DNA of 64,000 nt from Microbacterium maritypicum MF109 (lineage in GTDB: Bacteria; Actinomycetota; Actinomycetes; Actinomycetales; Microbacteriaceae). A program made the translations under genes and the position numbers. The stretch covers positions 62,001 to 126,000 of the forward strand of contig NZ_ATAO01000188.1 in NCBI RefSeq assembly GCF_000455825.1, read 5' to 3'. This document shows positions 18,308-26,245 of the stretch, in pieces (position 1 is the first letter of the stretch; the number at the start of each line of letters is the position of its first letter). The notes under the pieces were generated by a model. The model was not told the origin of the DNA, did not search any database, and saw only the letters and a list, made by a program, of their open reading frames with translations.

Positions 18308-19279
18308 ATGGCCGAGACCACCGATGCCCGCGTGGCCGTCTACCTCGATTTCGACAACATCGTCATCTCCTGGTACGACCGCGTGCACGGACGCAACGCC
18401 TACGGCAAGGACCGTCAGCGGATCAGCGAGAACCCGAACGATCCCGAGGTCACCGACCGACTGAGTCGCGCGATGATCGAGGTCGGCGCCATCATCGACT
18501 ACGCGGCCTCGTTCGGCACCCTGGTGCTCACGAGGGCCTACGCCGACTGGTCGTCTCCCGTGAACGCCGAGTACCGTTCGCAGCTCGTGGCGCGCGCCGT
18601 CGACCTCGTGCAGCTGTTCCCGGCAGCCGCCTACGCCAAGAACGGCGCCGACATCCGCCTCGCCGTCGATGCGGTCGAGGACATGTTCCGGTTGCCCGAC
18701 CTCACGCACGTCGTGATCGTGGCGGGCGACAGCGACTACGTGCCGCTGGCTCAGCGGTGCAAGCGTCTCGGACGCTACGTGATCGGCGTCGGAGTGTCGG
18801 GCTCCACAGCCAAGTCGCTGGCCGCCGCGTGCGACGAGTTCGAATCCTACGACTCGCTTCCCGGTGTGGTCCGCCCCGTGAAGGCGGCGCCCGCCGTCGC
18901 CGCGAAGTCCGAGGCCGTCGCGGAGCCCGCGCCCGAGGCTGTGCCCGATGTCGCAGACGCGGTCAAGGCGAAGACCCCGCGCCGGGCGAAGTCGAAGGCG
19001 GCCGCACCCAAAGTCGAGGAGCCCAAGCTCGACGAGCAGGGCGAGGCGACCCAGTTGCTCGAGCGCGCGCTGCGTCTGGGCCACGACAAGGCCGACGCCG
19101 ACGAGTGGCTGCACAGCTCAGCGGTCAAGACGCACATGCGCCGCATGGATCCGTCCTTCAGCGAGAAGGCCCTCGGCTACCGCTCGTTCTCCGATTTCCT
19201 GAAGTCGCGCGACGACATCGCCGAACTCGAGGAGACCGGGCACGAGCGACTCGTCCGTCTGCGCGAGCCCGCCGCCTGA
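18308..19279 (+). CDS. NYN (PIN-like) nuclease-domain protein with C-terminal OST-HTH/LOTUS domain
   Basis: 323 residues in two domains. Residues 1 to about 165 form an NYN/LabA-type PIN-like fold with its acidic residues in VAVYLDFDNIVISW, KNGADIRLAVDA and VIVAGDSDYVPLA, the set expected to bind metal for RNA cleavage. A charged Ala/Lys/Glu/Pro linker (about 180-240) leads to a LOTUS-like domain (LLERALRLGHDKADADEWLH through LGYRSFSDFLKSR), which in other proteins binds RNA. The ribosome site GAGGAGG is inside the preceding gene, 2 bp away, so the two are probably cotranscribed. Target RNA unknown. Confidence 0.88.
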   Translation: MAETTDARVAVYLDFDNIVISWYDRVHGRNAYGKDRQRISENPNDPEVTDRLSRAMIEVGAIIDYAASFGTLVLTRAYADWSSPVNAEYRSQLVARAVDLVQLFPAAAYAKNGADIRLAVDAVEDMFRLPDLTHVVIVAGDSDYVPLAQRCKRLGRYVIGVGVSGSTAKSLAAACDEFESYDSLPGVVRPVKAAPAVAAKSEAVAEPAPEAVPDVADAVKAKTPRRAKSKAAAPKVEEPKLDEQGEATQLLERALRLGHDKADADEWLHSSAVKTHMRRMDPSFSEKALGYRSFSDFLKSRDDIAELEETGHERLVRLREPAA

Positions 19280-19328
19280 TCGACGCGCTGCCTGATCAGC
19301 ACGCGCGAACCTGCCCCCTGATCCGGTC

Positions 19329-19367
19329 GGTGGCGACGAAGGCTCGGTGATCCGAACCTCCGCCACC
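19329..19367. terminator. Bidirectional terminator-like hairpin between convergent genes
   Basis: GGTGGC at 19329-19334 pairs with GCCACC at 19362-19367. Inside, AGG and TCGG pair with CCGA and CCT around a TGAT loop, giving a long interrupted stem. It lies in the 102-bp gap between the NYN gene (plus) and the oxidoreductase gene (minus), where a shared terminator is expected. No clear U tract follows on either strand. Confidence 0.5.
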
Positions 19368-19381
19368 GCCACCGGCTGCGA

Positions 19382-20536
19382 TCAGAGCGTCGCTTCGAAC
19401 GGATCGAAGTCAGAGGCGATCGAACCGACCTGATCGAGCGTGCTCTCGACGTCGACGAAGCTGCGAGATTCGGCGGCCTCCTCGATCGACAGGAGCGTGT
19501 CGAGCACGTGGTAGCCGAACTCCCCCGTCGCCACGTGCGGGCGACCGGCGGCGATCGAGCGTGCCATGTCGAGCAGCCCCACGCCGCGGCCGGAGAGCAC
19601 ACCCTCCTGCTCGACGTCGATGATGTCCTGCTGGACGGGCTCCGGTGGGATGAACAGACGCGTGAGCGGTCGGGTGATCGAGATCGCGCCGCCGAAGGTG
19701 TTCGGGTCGGGGATCACGATGGTGCCCTCGGTGCCGGTGATCTCGACGATCCCCTGCCGGATGACGGGCGAGTCGGTGCTGTAGACGCTCTGCCCCTGCC
19801 CTCCCTGCTCGAAGTCCATCAGCACGCTCAGGGTCGACGGGATCTCGACCGGGAACTCCTGGCCGGCCAACTCGCCGACCTGCACACGCCGCGTCGGCGT
19901 CCCCTGAAGCCCGAGGGCCGCGACCGAGGCGACCGGGCCGAAGACGTGCACGAGGGCCGATACATAGTAGGGGCCCATGTCGAGCAGCGGGCCCGCGCCC
20001 TTGGCGTACAGGAATGCGGGGTTCGGGTGGAAGATCTCCGGTCCCGACCACTGGAACGTGGTCTGCGCGAACAGCGGACGGCCGATGTCGCCGCGCGCGA
20101 TCGCCCGCTTCGCCGTCTGCACACCCGGTCCGAGCACGGTATCGGGGGCGACTCCGATGCGGAGACCGGCCGCATCCGCCTTCTCCAGCAGTCGGCGGGA
20201 CTCCTCACGGCTCACGCCGATCGGCTTCTCGGTCCAGACATGCTTGCCCGCCGCGATGATCGCCTCGGACACCTCGACGTGCACGGCAGGGATCGTGAGG
20301 TTCACGACGATGTCGATCTCCGGATCGGCGAGCACCGCGTCGACGCCTCCGGAGCGCGGGACGCCGTATTTCTCGGCTTGCGCCTGCGCGCGGTCCTCGA
20401 GCAGGTCGCCGATCGCGAGGACGCGCACATCCGGGAACGTCGTGAGGTTCGACAGGTACTGATCGCTGATGTTCCCGGCGCCGATGATGCCGACGCCGAC
20501 GGGGCCGTCCCCGAACGAACGGGTGCCGACCGCCAT
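19382..20536 (-). CDS. Gfo/Idh/MocA family oxidoreductase (sugar/inositol dehydrogenase-like)
   Basis: 384 residues. Rossmann motif VGIIGAGNISDQYLSNL at about residue 14, and the catalytic EKP lysine in HVWTEKPIGVSREES near residue 100. The substrate domain contains GPLLDMGPYYVSALVHVFG. The ATG at 20536 overlaps the stop of the TIM-barrel isomerase gene (ATGA), so the two are coupled. The pair, together with the divergent TetR gene, looks like a small sugar or polyol utilisation unit. NAD(P)-dependent oxidation is expected; the substrate is not identifiable. Confidence 0.87.
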   Translation of the reverse strand: MAVGTRSFGDGPVGVGIIGAGNISDQYLSNLTTFPDVRVLAIGDLLEDRAQAQAEKYGVPRSGGVDAVLADPEIDIVVNLTIPAVHVEVSEAIIAAGKHVWTEKPIGVSREESRRLLEKADAAGLRIGVAPDTVLGPGVQTAKRAIARGDIGRPLFAQTTFQWSGPEIFHPNPAFLYAKGAGPLLDMGPYYVSALVHVFGPVASVAALGLQGTPTRRVQVGELAGQEFPVEIPSTLSVLMDFEQGGQGQSVYSTDSPVIRQGIVEITGTEGTIVIPDPNTFGGAISITRPLTRLFIPPEPVQQDIIDVEQEGVLSGRGVGLLDMARSIAAGRPHVATGEFGYHVLDTLLSIEEAAESRSFVDVESTLDQVGSIASDFDPFEATL

Positions 20537-21342
20537 CAGCCGGCGACCTTCTCGTCGAGGTACACCCGGCTGCGCTCGATGGCGTCGAACAGGTCGCCCT
20601 CGTAGTGGTCGAACTCCACGATCGCGAGCTCGAGGGCCGGAGCCGCGGCGATGGCCTCGACGAGCGGAACGGATCCTTCGCCCGCGGCCACCTGGTCGGC
20701 GGGCGGGTAGGCGCCGGCGAGCGCGGGGTCGAGCGTGCCGTCCTTGGCGTGCACGGCCACGACGCGGCTGCCCAGACGCTCGAGCAGCGCGACGGGGTCG
20801 ACGCCGCCGCGGGCGACCCAGTACAGGTCGACCTCGAGCACGACGCGCTCGTCGAGGAGGCCCGCGAGGACCTCCAGTCCGGTGACGCCGTCGAACACGG
20901 CCTCCAGCTCGTGTGCGTGGTTGTGGTATCCGACGCGCACGCCCACGGTCGCACCGATCTCCGCCGCCTCGTTCAGCAGTCGCGCGGTCTGCTCGATCTG
21001 CTCGACCGACTCCCAGCGCGCGGGCTCGGTGTACGGATCGATGACCGTGTCCATGCCGAGCACCTTCGCTGCGGCGAAGACCTCTGCGGGCGACGGCACC
21101 GGCACCGTGGTGCCGCTGCCGTCGGGGTTCACGAACGACTCCGACGCCAGGAAGGCGTGGCCGGACGGGGCGACCAACCCGGCGGTGGACAGTGCGGCAG
21201 CGAGGGGCTCGGCGCGGCGGACGAAGTCATAGGGCTCCACGGCGGTGAATCCGCGGGCGGCGACCGCCGCCAGGGAGGATTCGAGGTCGGCCTCCAGCTC
21301 GTCCTTGATCGTGAACAGCTGCAGGGAAGTCCGAATCGTCAT
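20536..21342 (-). CDS. Sugar phosphate isomerase/epimerase (xylose isomerase-like TIM barrel)
   Basis: 268 residues of the AP-endonuclease-2/xylose-isomerase-like fold. Metal-binding segments are visible: GYHNHAHELEAVFDG, LEVDLYWVARGGVDP, VVAVHAKDG and LAIVEFDHYEGD. The ATG at 21342 has AAGGAG nine bases upstream; a second ATG seven codons earlier is possible. It is divergent from the TetR regulator gene and coupled to the oxidoreductase that follows. Such pairs commonly isomerise and oxidise inositols or keto-sugars. Confidence 0.85.
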   Translation of the reverse strand: MTIRTSLQLFTIKDELEADLESSLAAVAARGFTAVEPYDFVRRAEPLAAALSTAGLVAPSGHAFLASESFVNPDGSGTTVPVPSPAEVFAAAKVLGMDTVIDPYTEPARWESVEQIEQTARLLNEAAEIGATVGVRVGYHNHAHELEAVFDGVTGLEVLAGLLDERVVLEVDLYWVARGGVDPVALLERLGSRVVAVHAKDGTLDPALAGAYPPADQVAAGEGSVPLVEAIAAAPALELAIVEFDHYEGDLFDAIERSRVYLDEKVAG

Positions 21343-21409
21343 CGGTCGTGCTCCTTCGGTCATCGGTGACGTGGCGGGACCGCTGTCCCGTGCAGGCACG
21401 CTATCACCA

Positions 21410-21431
21410 AATACCTCCATGCGGAAGTTTT
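21410..21431. promoter_or_regulatory. Imperfect inverted repeat in the TetR/sugar-operon intergenic region
   Basis: AATACCTCC (21410-21418) and GGAAGTTTT (21423-21431) are inverted copies with seven of nine bases matching and a 4-bp centre. The site is AT-rich compared with its surroundings and lies between divergent genes, 20 bp before the TetR start and 68 bp before the isomerase start. This is the expected place for an operator of the TetR protein controlling both directions. Confidence 0.5.
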
Positions 21432-21450
21432 GATTGGCTAGACTCGCCAC

Positions 21451-22068
21451 ATGCCCCCCGACACGTCCGATCACGCCGATCCTCCCCGCCCACGCGGCGC
21501 GTACGCCAAGGGGATCGCTCGACGACAGGAGATCCTCGATCGCGCGATCGAGGTCTTCGCCGAGCGCGGCGCCGACCGCACGAGCCTGCGGGCGATCGCT
21601 CGCGAGGTCGGGGTCACCCATGCGGCGCTCACGCACTACTTCGGCTCGCTGGAAGAGCTCCTCGTCGCCGTCTACGAGGAGAGCACGGCCCCGTCCCGGC
21701 AGTCCGGCTCTCCCCCGGAGGATGCGACACCGGTCGAGATGATGATCGAATCCGCGCGGACCAACCGCGCGATCCCCGGCCTCGTCCAGCTCTACTCGAC
21801 CCTCGTCGCCACCGCTCTCGAAGAGGGACACCCGGCGGCCCGCACGTTCGCCACCGGTCGCTTCAGCCGCCTCCGCGCCCGACTCGCCGACGTCGTCCGA
21901 CGCCAGCAGGAGGACGGCCGGATCCGCGACGACATCGACCCGGATGCGGTCGCCGCCCTCGTCGTCGCGGCGTCCGACGGCTTGCAGACGCAGTGGCTGC
22001 TCGATGAGACCGCACCGCAGCACGAAGCGCTCGCGCTCCTCGATCGACTGCTGAGACCCGCATCCTGA
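21451..22068 (+). CDS. TetR family transcriptional regulator
   Basis: 205 residues. The N-terminal helix-turn-helix reads RRQEILDRAIEVFAERGADR then LRAIAREVGVTHAALTHYFG, a textbook TetR DNA-binding domain at about residues 22-70. The C-terminal ligand domain is generic (VAALVVAASDGLQTQWLLDE resembles the TetR_C_6/BetI-like group). It is divergent from the isomerase-oxidoreductase operon and so probably represses that operon and itself through the inverted repeat at 21410-21431. The ligand is unknown. Confidence 0.9.
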   Translation: MPPDTSDHADPPRPRGAYAKGIARRQEILDRAIEVFAERGADRTSLRAIAREVGVTHAALTHYFGSLEELLVAVYEESTAPSRQSGSPPEDATPVEMMIESARTNRAIPGLVQLYSTLVATALEEGHPAARTFATGRFSRLRARLADVVRRQQEDGRIRDDIDPDAVAALVVAASDGLQTQWLLDETAPQHEALALLDRLLRPAS

Positions 22069-22118
22069 ACAGGACGGGGCGCGGATCGGGACCCCGACGA
22101 CAGGGCTAGGCTCGAAAC

Positions 22119-22751
22119 GTGACGCCCGTGCCGCAGTCTCCCTACGCCCGGGCGCTCGGCGAGCGCATCGATGAGCTGCATCCCCGGCTTCGCACGTACT
22201 TCGAGGCGATCCCCGACGGCGCCGTCGGCATCGGCGATGGGGTGTTCGGGCGCGTCGGCACCCCGCGGCGATGGCTGTGGCCGTTGCTCCGGCTGCTCGA
22301 GCGCCGCGGGGTGGTCGCCGCAGGGTGGGAGCGCGATGTGCCGTTCCGCGTGGAGAATCGGACCATCGCGTCGAGGGCCATCGGAGAGCGCACCTTCCAG
22401 TTTCGTCACGGCGCGTGGACCATGCGCGACGCGGCCGCACTCACGCGACACGGTCGCGTGGTCGACGAGCTCGGAGAGCCCGCCCTCCTCGCCGCCTGCT
22501 TCGATGTGGACGTCCACCACGGGGCCCTGCACCTCACCAGTCGCGCGGTCGGCCTGCGTCTCGGACGCCTTCGGGTGCGCCTCCCGCGTGCGGTCACCCC
22601 CGTGATCCGCCTCACCGAACGCTTCGACGACGCCCTCGACCGTCAGCGCATGTCGCTGACCGTCGACGCGCCGCTGCTGGGCCGCGTGTACGAGTATCGA
22701 GGCGACTTCACTTACCGCATCCACCATTCCGAGACGGAGCAGATGGCATGA
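22119..22751 (+). CDS. DUF4166 domain protein
   Basis: 210 residues. The opening SPYARALGERIDELHPRLRTYFEAIPDG and the RDVPFRVENR / FQFRHGAWTMRDA segments match DUF4166, a domain with no assigned activity that is often found beside or fused to NAD-dependent epimerases or saccharopine-dehydrogenase-like proteins. GTG start at 22119. Its stop overlaps the ATG of the epimerase gene by four bases, so the two are made together. No membrane segment or signal peptide is seen. Confidence 0.8.
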   Translation: MTPVPQSPYARALGERIDELHPRLRTYFEAIPDGAVGIGDGVFGRVGTPRRWLWPLLRLLERRGVVAAGWERDVPFRVENRTIASRAIGERTFQFRHGAWTMRDAAALTRHGRVVDELGEPALLAACFDVDVHHGALHLTSRAVGLRLGRLRVRLPRAVTPVIRLTERFDDALDRQRMSLTVDAPLLGRVYEYRGDFTYRIHHSETEQMA

Positions 22752-23716
22752 GCGCAGGACGGGTCGTGGTCGGCGGGTCCACGGGTTTCATGGGCAGATT
22801 CCTGCTGCCGCGGTTCCGCGCCGAGGGCCGTGAAGTCGTCACGATCTCCCGTTCGGGCGCCGACATCCGCTGGGGCGACCAGGTCGAGATCGACCGCGCC
22901 GTCGATGGCGCGGCCCTCGTGGTCGGCCTGGCCGGCAAGAGCGTGAACTGTCGTTACACACCGGAGAATCGCGCGGAGATCTTCCGCTCACGCCTCGACA
23001 CGACGGCATCCTTGAGCACCGCGATCGCCCGCGCCTCGACGCCGCCGGCGCTCTGGGTGAACTCCTCGACCGCGACCATCTACCGTCATGCGGAAGACCG
23101 TGCCATGACCGAGTCGACCGGCGAGATCGGCACCGGGTTCTCGGTCGAGGTCGCCAAGGCCTGGGAGAAGGCCCTGTTCGCCGACGACCTCCCCTCCACG
23201 CGACGCGTCGCGCTGCGCAGCGCCATCGTCCTCGGCCACGGCGGTGTCCTCGGTCCGGTGAAAGACCTCGCCCGGCTCGGGCTCGGCGGATCCCAGTACG
23301 ACGGACGATGGCCGGTCAGCGCTGCGCGTCGGGCCGCAGGCACCGGCCACTTCCCCGGCGCCCGTCGCGGCCGCCAGCGCTTCAGCTGGGTGCACATCGA
23401 AGACGTGGCCCGCATCATCGAATTCCTCGAGCAGACGCCTTCCCTCGAAGGGCCCGTCAACGCCGCATCTCCGCACCCGGTCGACAACGTCGAATTCATG
23501 GCGACGGTGCGTCGGGTGCTGGGCGCGCGCATCGGTGTGCCGATGCCGCGGTGGATGCTGGAACTCGGAGCGATCGGCATGCGCACCGAGACCGAGCTGA
23601 TCTTGAAGAGTCGGTGGGTGTTGCCGGAGAAGCTCACCACGGCCGGATTCGAGTTCCGATACCCGACCCTCGAAGAGGCGATCCGCGAGTCGTTCGACCG
23701 CGAACCCGCTGCTTAG
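22748..23716 (+). CDS. TIGR01777-type NAD-dependent epimerase/SDR protein
   Basis: 322 residues of the extended SDR family. The nucleotide-binding motif is VVVGGSTGFMGRFLLPRFRA near the N-terminus; VVGLAGKSVNCRYTPENRAEI is the characteristic stretch of the YfcH/SulA-like TIGR01777 group; and FSWVHIEDVARIIEFL with VNAASPHPV is the typical C-terminal segment. The canonical YxxxK catalytic pair is not obvious, as is usual for this group. ATGA overlap with the DUF4166 gene suggests a functional pair. It ends in a 4-bp convergent overlap with the gene at 23713-24102. Confidence 0.87.
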   Translation: MSAGRVVVGGSTGFMGRFLLPRFRAEGREVVTISRSGADIRWGDQVEIDRAVDGAALVVGLAGKSVNCRYTPENRAEIFRSRLDTTASLSTAIARASTPPALWVNSSTATIYRHAEDRAMTESTGEIGTGFSVEVAKAWEKALFADDLPSTRRVALRSAIVLGHGGVLGPVKDLARLGLGGSQYDGRWPVSAARRAAGTGHFPGARRGRQRFSWVHIEDVARIIEFLEQTPSLEGPVNAASPHPVDNVEFMATVRRVLGARIGVPMPRWMLELGAIGMRTETELILKSRWVLPEKLTTAGFEFRYPTLEEAIRESFDREPAA

Positions 23717-24102
23717 CCGGCGTTCGCCGCCCCGGCGGGCCCCTCGCCGTCGGTGCCGCGCTTCTTCTCGATCTCCTGGCGCAATCGCCACTCCTCGATC
23801 TCACGGTCGAGGTCGGCGATCTGCTGCTCCGTCGTGCGGGTGTCCCTGGGTGGCGCCGGACGCACATCGGTCGGCGTCGCGGGTCGCTCGGCTCTCCGCA
23901 TCCGCGGCATCTGGATGCCGGACTCGCCGTAGTCACGCCCGAGCCCGAACCACAGCAGGCCACCGATCAACGGCAGCAGGATCACGATGATGATCCACGC
24001 CAGCTTCGGCAGGAACTTCACCAGCGAGCTGTCCCGCGTGATGATGTCGATCAGTGCACCGATCATCAGCGCGATGACGAGGAGCGAGAACAGGAACGAC
24101 AT
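23713..24102 (-). CDS. PLDc_N-type small membrane protein
   Basis: 129 residues. Two N-terminal membrane helices (MSFLFSLLVIALMIGALIDI and LAWIIIVILLPLIGGLLWFG) flank a short loop, matching the phospholipase-D nuclease N-terminal (PLDc_N) domain without any nuclease part. The tail is hydrophilic and rich in Arg/Glu (a coiled-coil-like TTEQQIADLDREIEEWRLRQ). The ATG at 24102 is the natural start. Its stop overlaps the stop of the convergent epimerase gene. Such proteins are common in actinobacteria and have no assigned role. Confidence 0.82.
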   Translation of the reverse strand: MSFLFSLLVIALMIGALIDIITRDSSLVKFLPKLAWIIIVILLPLIGGLLWFGLGRDYGESGIQMPRMRRAERPATPTDVRPAPPRDTRTTEQQIADLDREIEEWRLRQEIEKKRGTDGEGPAGAANAG

Positions 24103-24140
24103 GAGTTCAGGGTAGACGACGCCGCGCCGTGCCGCTCGGG

Positions 24141-25076
24141 CTACGGCAGCAGATGCCCGCCGGCGCGGAACAGTTCGTACCACTCGGGCCGCGTGAGCGT
24201 GATGTCGGCTCCGGCCGCCGCGTCCTGCACCCGCTGGGGTGTGGTGGTACCGAGCACGACCTGCATACCGGCGGGGTGGCGAGTGATCCACGCGGTCGCG
24301 ATGGCGATCGGCGCGACGTCGTACGCCGCTGCGAGGCGATCGATCACGGCGTTCAGTTCCGCGTATTCGGGGTTGCCGAGGAACACCCCGTGGGAGAACC
24401 CATCCTGGAACGGCGACCAGGCCTGGATCGTGATGTCGTTGATGCGGCAGTACTCCACGATGCCACCGCCGTCGCGCACCACGCTCTGCTCCTGCCCGGC
24501 CATGTTGGCTGCGACCGGCTGCGCGATGATCGGCGCGTGCGTGATCGACAGCTGCAGCTGATTCGCGACCAGCGGCTGCCGGACCGCCGTGCGGAGGAGG
24601 TCGATCTGGCGAGGCGTGTGGTTCGAGACGCCGAACGCCCTGACCTTGCCCGCGCGCTCCAGGTCGTCGAACGCGCGCGCCACCTCGTCGGGCTCGACGA
24701 GCGCGTCGGGGCGGTGGAGCAGGAGCACGTCGAGGCGGTCCGTGCGCAGCGCCGCGAGCGAGCCCTCCACCTGCGCCAGGATGTGCGCGTACGAGAAGTC
24801 GAACATCCCCTGCGAGGGCACGATGCCGCACTTGGTCTGCAGCACGATCTCGTCACGCTCGGACGGGGTGAGCTGCAACGCGTCGGCGAATCGCGCCTCG
24901 CAATGGTGCATGCTGCCGCCGTAGATGTCGGCGTGGTCGAAGAAGTCGATGCCCGCCGTCCGCGCGGTGCCGTACAGCGTGCGGATGTGAGAGTCGTCCT
25001 TGTCGTCGATGCGCATCATGCCGGCGATCACGGCGGGGGCGGTGGCTGATCCGAACGGCACTGTCTTCATGCGCAT
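24141..25076 (-). CDS. Aldo/keto reductase, YdhF-like
   Basis: 311 residues. The TIM-barrel active-site segment GIDFFDHADIYGGSMHHCEA carries the catalytic Asp and Tyr; the other landmarks are VLLLHRPDALVEPDEVARAF and VRAFGVSNHTPRQIDLL, which resemble E. coli YdhF. ATG at 25076 is used, with 25070 equally possible. It is expected to be an NADPH-dependent carbonyl reductase of broad range. It lies between the PLDc_N gene and a small Xre gene, all on the minus strand, with no clear functional link. Confidence 0.88.
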   Translation of the reverse strand: MRMKTVPFGSATAPAVIAGMMRIDDKDDSHIRTLYGTARTAGIDFFDHADIYGGSMHHCEARFADALQLTPSERDEIVLQTKCGIVPSQGMFDFSYAHILAQVEGSLAALRTDRLDVLLLHRPDALVEPDEVARAFDDLERAGKVRAFGVSNHTPRQIDLLRTAVRQPLVANQLQLSITHAPIIAQPVAANMAGQEQSVVRDGGGIVEYCRINDITIQAWSPFQDGFSHGVFLGNPEYAELNAVIDRLAAAYDVAPIAIATAWITRHPAGMQVVLGTTTPQRVQDAAAGADITLTRPEWYELFRAGGHLLP

Positions 25077-25102
25077 CACGCTACCGCCCCGCACCGACGT
25101 CG

Positions 25103-25333
25103 TCAGGAATCTTCGGTCGCGGCGCCGGGAATCAGCGCCGTGACCGGAACGCCGAGGACTCCGGCGATGCGCGCGAGGTCGACCACCGTGAAGTCCTCCA
25201 TGCCGTCGAGCAGATTCCCCAGGGCATCGGGGTCGATGCCCGAGCGCGCGGAGAGCTCGGAGAAGGACACTCCGGCGTGGAACCGGGCCCCGTCGACTTC
25301 GGATGCCAGCAAATGACGCAATTCTGTCCCCAT
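25103..25333 (-). CDS. Small Xre-type helix-turn-helix protein
   Basis: 76 residues, essentially only a Cro/C1-type DNA-binding domain: GVSFSELSARSGIDPDALGNLL is the helix-turn-helix and VDLARIAGVLGVPVTALIPG the closing helices. ATG at 25333. It is divergent from a second Xre gene that heads an Xre-ImmA pair; the 82-bp gap holds two inverted repeats. This is the arrangement of a Cro/CI-like switch, although no phage structural gene is nearby. It may antagonise or share operators with the divergent regulator. Confidence 0.72.
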   Translation of the reverse strand: MGTELRHLLASEVDGARFHAGVSFSELSARSGIDPDALGNLLDGMEDFTVVDLARIAGVLGVPVTALIPGAATEDS

Positions 25334-25344
25334 ACGCCTACACT

Positions 25345-25372
25345 ACCGCCACGAACGAACCCGCATGGCGGT
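25345..25372. promoter_or_regulatory. Inverted repeat upstream of the divergent Xre genes
   Basis: ACCGCCA (25345-25351) and TGGCGGT (25366-25372) are perfect inverted copies separated by 14 bp, about two helical turns centre to centre. The site starts 12 bp upstream of the small Xre gene. It is a plausible operator for one of the two Xre proteins. Confidence 0.45.
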
Positions 25373-25380
25373 CGAATGGA

Positions 25381-25400
25381 CCAGAATGGCAGCATTTTGG
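25381..25400. promoter_or_regulatory. Second inverted repeat before the Xre-ImmA pair
   Basis: CCAGAATG (25381-25388) and CATTTTGG (25393-25400) are inverted copies with one mismatch and a 4-bp centre. The site ends 15 bp before the ATG of the Xre gene at 25416, where a bound repressor would block transcription. The sequence differs from the repeat at 25345-25372, so two regulators may be involved. Confidence 0.45.
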
Positions 25401-25415
25401 CGTCGTCTCGCTGCT

Positions 25416-25802
25416 ATGGTGAGCCGGGTGAAGACACCTGCCGAGGATTTCAACGACGCTGTCGGGCGCCAGATGCGTGCCGAGATCGCCGCGTCGCGCA
25501 GCAGCATCGCCGCCATGGCGCGCACCATCGGGATCGCGCGCAGCGCACTGGACAACTACGTGACGGGCAAGCGTGCGATCCCGGTCCCCGTCGTCTACGC
25601 GGTGTGCGCCGATCTCGGTGTCGAACCCCACGTGCTGCTGGCACGCGCGGAAGAACGTCTCCGCGCCGACGGAGAGGCCGTCGCGCGCATCACGCCGATC
25701 CGACGCGCGCCCGATGTCGCCGGCCCGCGCGAAGATACCCGAGAGGTCGCCTTCGAATCCGGTGTCCGCCACGACGCCGACACCGACGACCTCTACGAAT
25801 AG
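25416..25802 (+). CDS. Xre-family regulator paired with ImmA
   Basis: 128 residues from ATG 25416; a GTG four codons later and an ATG at 25365 are alternatives. The helix-turn-helix is in the middle: SSIAAMARTIGIARSALDNYVTGKRAIPVPVVYAVC at about residues 32-67, followed by DLGVEPHVLLARAEERLRA. The C-terminal third is polar and may be the part cleaved or bound by the metallopeptidase. It is followed after 45 bp by an ImmA/IrrE gene. In ICEBs1 and related elements such a pair forms a repressor and its anti-repressor protease. Confidence 0.78.
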   Translation: MVSRVKTPAEDFNDAVGRQMRAEIAASRSSIAAMARTIGIARSALDNYVTGKRAIPVPVVYAVCADLGVEPHVLLARAEERLRADGEAVARITPIRRAPDVAGPREDTREVAFESGVRHDADTDDLYE

Positions 25803-25847
25803 GCCGGACACCGCTCCCGGCGCGAGATCGGCACGGGAGGAGTGACC

Positions 25848-26237
25848 ATGCACCACCTTCTCCGGCTCGCCGATGAACAGCGGGTTCGCGTCGTCGAGCG
25901 GACCGGTCGAACGCGCGGGGGCTACGACCCCGCGACTCGCACGATCCGCCTCAGCCCCGGCATGAGCGTCCGCACCACTCGCAGCGTGCTCGCGCACGAG
26001 CTCGGACACGCCGCTCTCGGCCACGTTCCCGCCCCGACCCCCGCCATCCGCGCCCAGCAGGAGCGCCAGGCGGATGAATGGGCGGCGTCGCAGCTCATCA
26101 CGCCGCGCGCCTACGCGGAAGCAGAAGCGGTTCGAGGTCCGCATCTCGCGAGCTTGGCCTTCGAGCTGGAGGTCACGATCGAGCTCGTCACGGCCTACCA
26201 GCGGCTGCTGCGTCAGACGATCCTCGTCGCTGGTTGA
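25848..26237 (+). CDS. ImmA/IrrE family metallo-endopeptidase
   Basis: 129 residues, one compact zinc-peptidase domain. The catalytic motif is HELGH (SVLAHELGHAALGH, about residues 57-61), and the third ligand is probably the Glu of ERQADEWAASQLI, as in ImmA/IrrE proteins. The ATG at 25848 has GGGAGGAG with proper spacing; a GTG two codons earlier is less likely. Directly downstream of an Xre regulator, it probably cleaves or inactivates that protein in response to a signal, as ImmA does with ImmR. No other mobile-element gene is adjacent. Confidence 0.85.
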   Translation: MHHLLRLADEQRVRVVERTGRTRGGYDPATRTIRLSPGMSVRTTRSVLAHELGHAALGHVPAPTPAIRAQQERQADEWAASQLITPRAYAEAEAVRGPHLASLAFELEVTIELVTAYQRLLRQTILVAG

Positions 26238-26245
26238 ATATCGTC

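Noticed and set aside
25103..26237. Prophage or integrative element around the Xre-ImmA pair
   Set aside because: No integrase, capsid, terminase, relaxase or direct-repeat boundary is visible nearby; flanking genes are ordinary chromosomal ones.
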